64,000 bases of DNA from contig NZ_VIWW01000001.1 of assembly GCF_007829885.1 (NCBI RefSeq), positions 2,790,001 through 2,854,000 on the forward strand, in the 5' to 3' direction. Under the pieces are notes generated by a model. The model did not search any database and had not been told where the DNA came from. It saw only the letters and a program-made list of their open reading frames with translations. The stretch is from Streptomyces brevispora. GTDB taxonomy: Bacteria > Actinomycetota > Actinomycetes > Streptomycetales > Streptomycetaceae. The translations under genes were made by a program, and so were the position numbers. This document shows, one piece after another, positions 63,565-64,000 of the stretch (position 1 is its first letter; the number at the start of each line of letters is the position of its first letter).

Positions 63565-63606
63565 TTCCCAAGCTCAGAGCGCGAGTTCGATTCTCGTCAC
63601 CCGCTC
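63565..63606 (+). repeat. att copy 4
   Basis: A 42-bp core identical to the tRNA 3' half. Its left arm from about 63437 and its right side (CATGATGACGGCCC) most resemble att copy 2. Confidence 0.93.
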
Positions 63607-63613
63607 CATGATG

Positions 63614-63640
63614 ACGGCCCTGGCCGGAGACCAGGGCCTT
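63614..63640 (+). terminator. hairpin after att copy 4
   Basis: ACGGCCCTGGCC with GACCAGGGCCTT around GGA. The stem has mismatches compared with the perfect stem after copy 2, so it is a drifting relative. Confidence 0.65.
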
Positions 63641-63789
63641 GCTCGCCGTCTGGACCTCTCGGCGGCTGCGGTGGCCACCTCGTGCCCCACCTCGCACGAA
63701 GGCCCCGTCCAGAAGGAGCCGCGGGGCGATGCCCGCCCCGAGCCCGACGAGCACGACCCCGGGGGTGTCTCAGGCCGCACCCGTGACAT

Positions 63790-64000
63790 CAGGCCACGGT
63801 GGCCACGGAGCGCATCCCCCACCTCCTCGGCCGGCCGGACGACCGAGCCGACCAAGTCCTCCCCGGCCCCGCTGCCGATGCGCTCACCACTGCCATGACC
63901 GACGCGGAAGCGGCCGGCCACGACCCCGGCACCTGTTGCAACTCGCCGTGGACGAACACGCCCTGGACGACGCCCGTTCCCCAGCACGCACCCTGGCCTG
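63790..64000 (+). pseudogene. decayed fragment of a relaxase gene (truncated by the window end)
   Basis: The DNA matches two separate parts of the relaxase gene at 37715-39415: about 38627-38667 (ATCCCCCACC region) and then about 39110-39270 (GCCGACCAAGTCCTC region). The roughly 440 bp between them are deleted. A one-base loss near 63930 shifts the frame after GHDPG. It shows that another related mobilizable element, now broken, lies to the right. Confidence 0.78.

Larger units (their letters stand above)
62626..63606. mobile_element. element 4: 1-kb att-flanked segment carrying VapBC
   Basis: The shortest att-flanked unit, containing only an antitoxin-toxin pair and att arms. A toxin-antitoxin pair between direct repeats would select against loss of the segment. 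It may equally be the remnant of a larger deleted element. Confidence 0.7.

Noticed and set aside
48029..63606. Four tRNA-like sequences as extra tRNA-Gly genes
   Set aside because: Each has only the 3' half from the anticodon loop onward; the acceptor 5' strand and D arm are missing, so they cannot fold as tRNAs. They are attachment sites.

Overview
The window is high-GC actinobacterial DNA, almost certainly from a Streptomyces chromosome. Codons are strongly G/C at third positions, GTG starts are frequent, and the gene neighbourhood is typical of the genus: fba, pyrE, clpB, the dnaK-grpE-dnaJ-hspR operon, dcd and a tRNA-Gly(CCC). HspR-type HAIR boxes and a perfect parS core are present. The parS core suggests the arm of the chromosome around oriC.

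Region 1 (1-30224) is ordinary conserved core. Leftward genes encode a MalY/PatB-type PLP lyase, class II fructose-bisphosphate aldolase, orotate phosphoribosyltransferase, an aldose-1-epimerase-like protein, an SRPBCC protein, a membrane-bound spermidine-synthase-like protein and a DUF2617 protein. They are followed by a class I aminotransferase, a PIG-L/Mca-like deacetylase, a YbjN protein and ClpB. Between clpB and the dnaK operon lies a small cluster. It holds two paralogous LuxR-type regulators, a secreted protein built of 13-residue DITW repeats, and a Rieske-like protein that has lost its iron ligands. After dnaK come a sugar transferase, a heterodisulfide-reductase-like Fe-S membrane protein, an FG-GAP lipoprotein, a YIP1 protein, a phosphoribosyltransferase, Dcd and a small zinc-ribbon-like protein.

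Region 2 (30225-64000) is a tandem pile-up of integrated elements in the 3' end of tRNA-Gly. The 42-bp 3' half of the tRNA gene recurs four more times, at 48029, 50985, 62584 and 63565. Each copy is followed by a copy of the tRNA terminator hairpin. Element 1 (30.2-48.1 kb) has an integrase, an excisionase, a phage-like repressor with a strong operator, a DUF3631 ATPase, a DUF2637 protein, MobC and a relaxase, so it looks mobilizable. The next three segments have attachment sites but no integrase, like cis-mobilizable elements: a HEPN/Abi-like gene (48.1-51.0), a cassette plus Gabija-like and DUF3800 genes (51.0-62.6), and a VapBC-like pair (62.6-63.6). A decayed copy of the relaxase gene runs off the right end.

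The cargo is largely defence-like. The best candidate for an undescribed system is a six-gene cassette present twice, at 40.5-45.7 kb and 51.3-56.5 kb. It encodes a XRE-TPR regulator, an unknown 148-aa protein, a small membrane protein, a protein with a SIR2-like C-terminal half, a UDP-glucose-dehydrogenase-like enzyme and a MazG-like protein. The two copies differ mainly at synonymous positions, which implies that both are selected. A second unexplained module is a two-gene A/T-richer pair at 46.2-47.7 kb. Everything here comes from reading the sequence; no database search was run.
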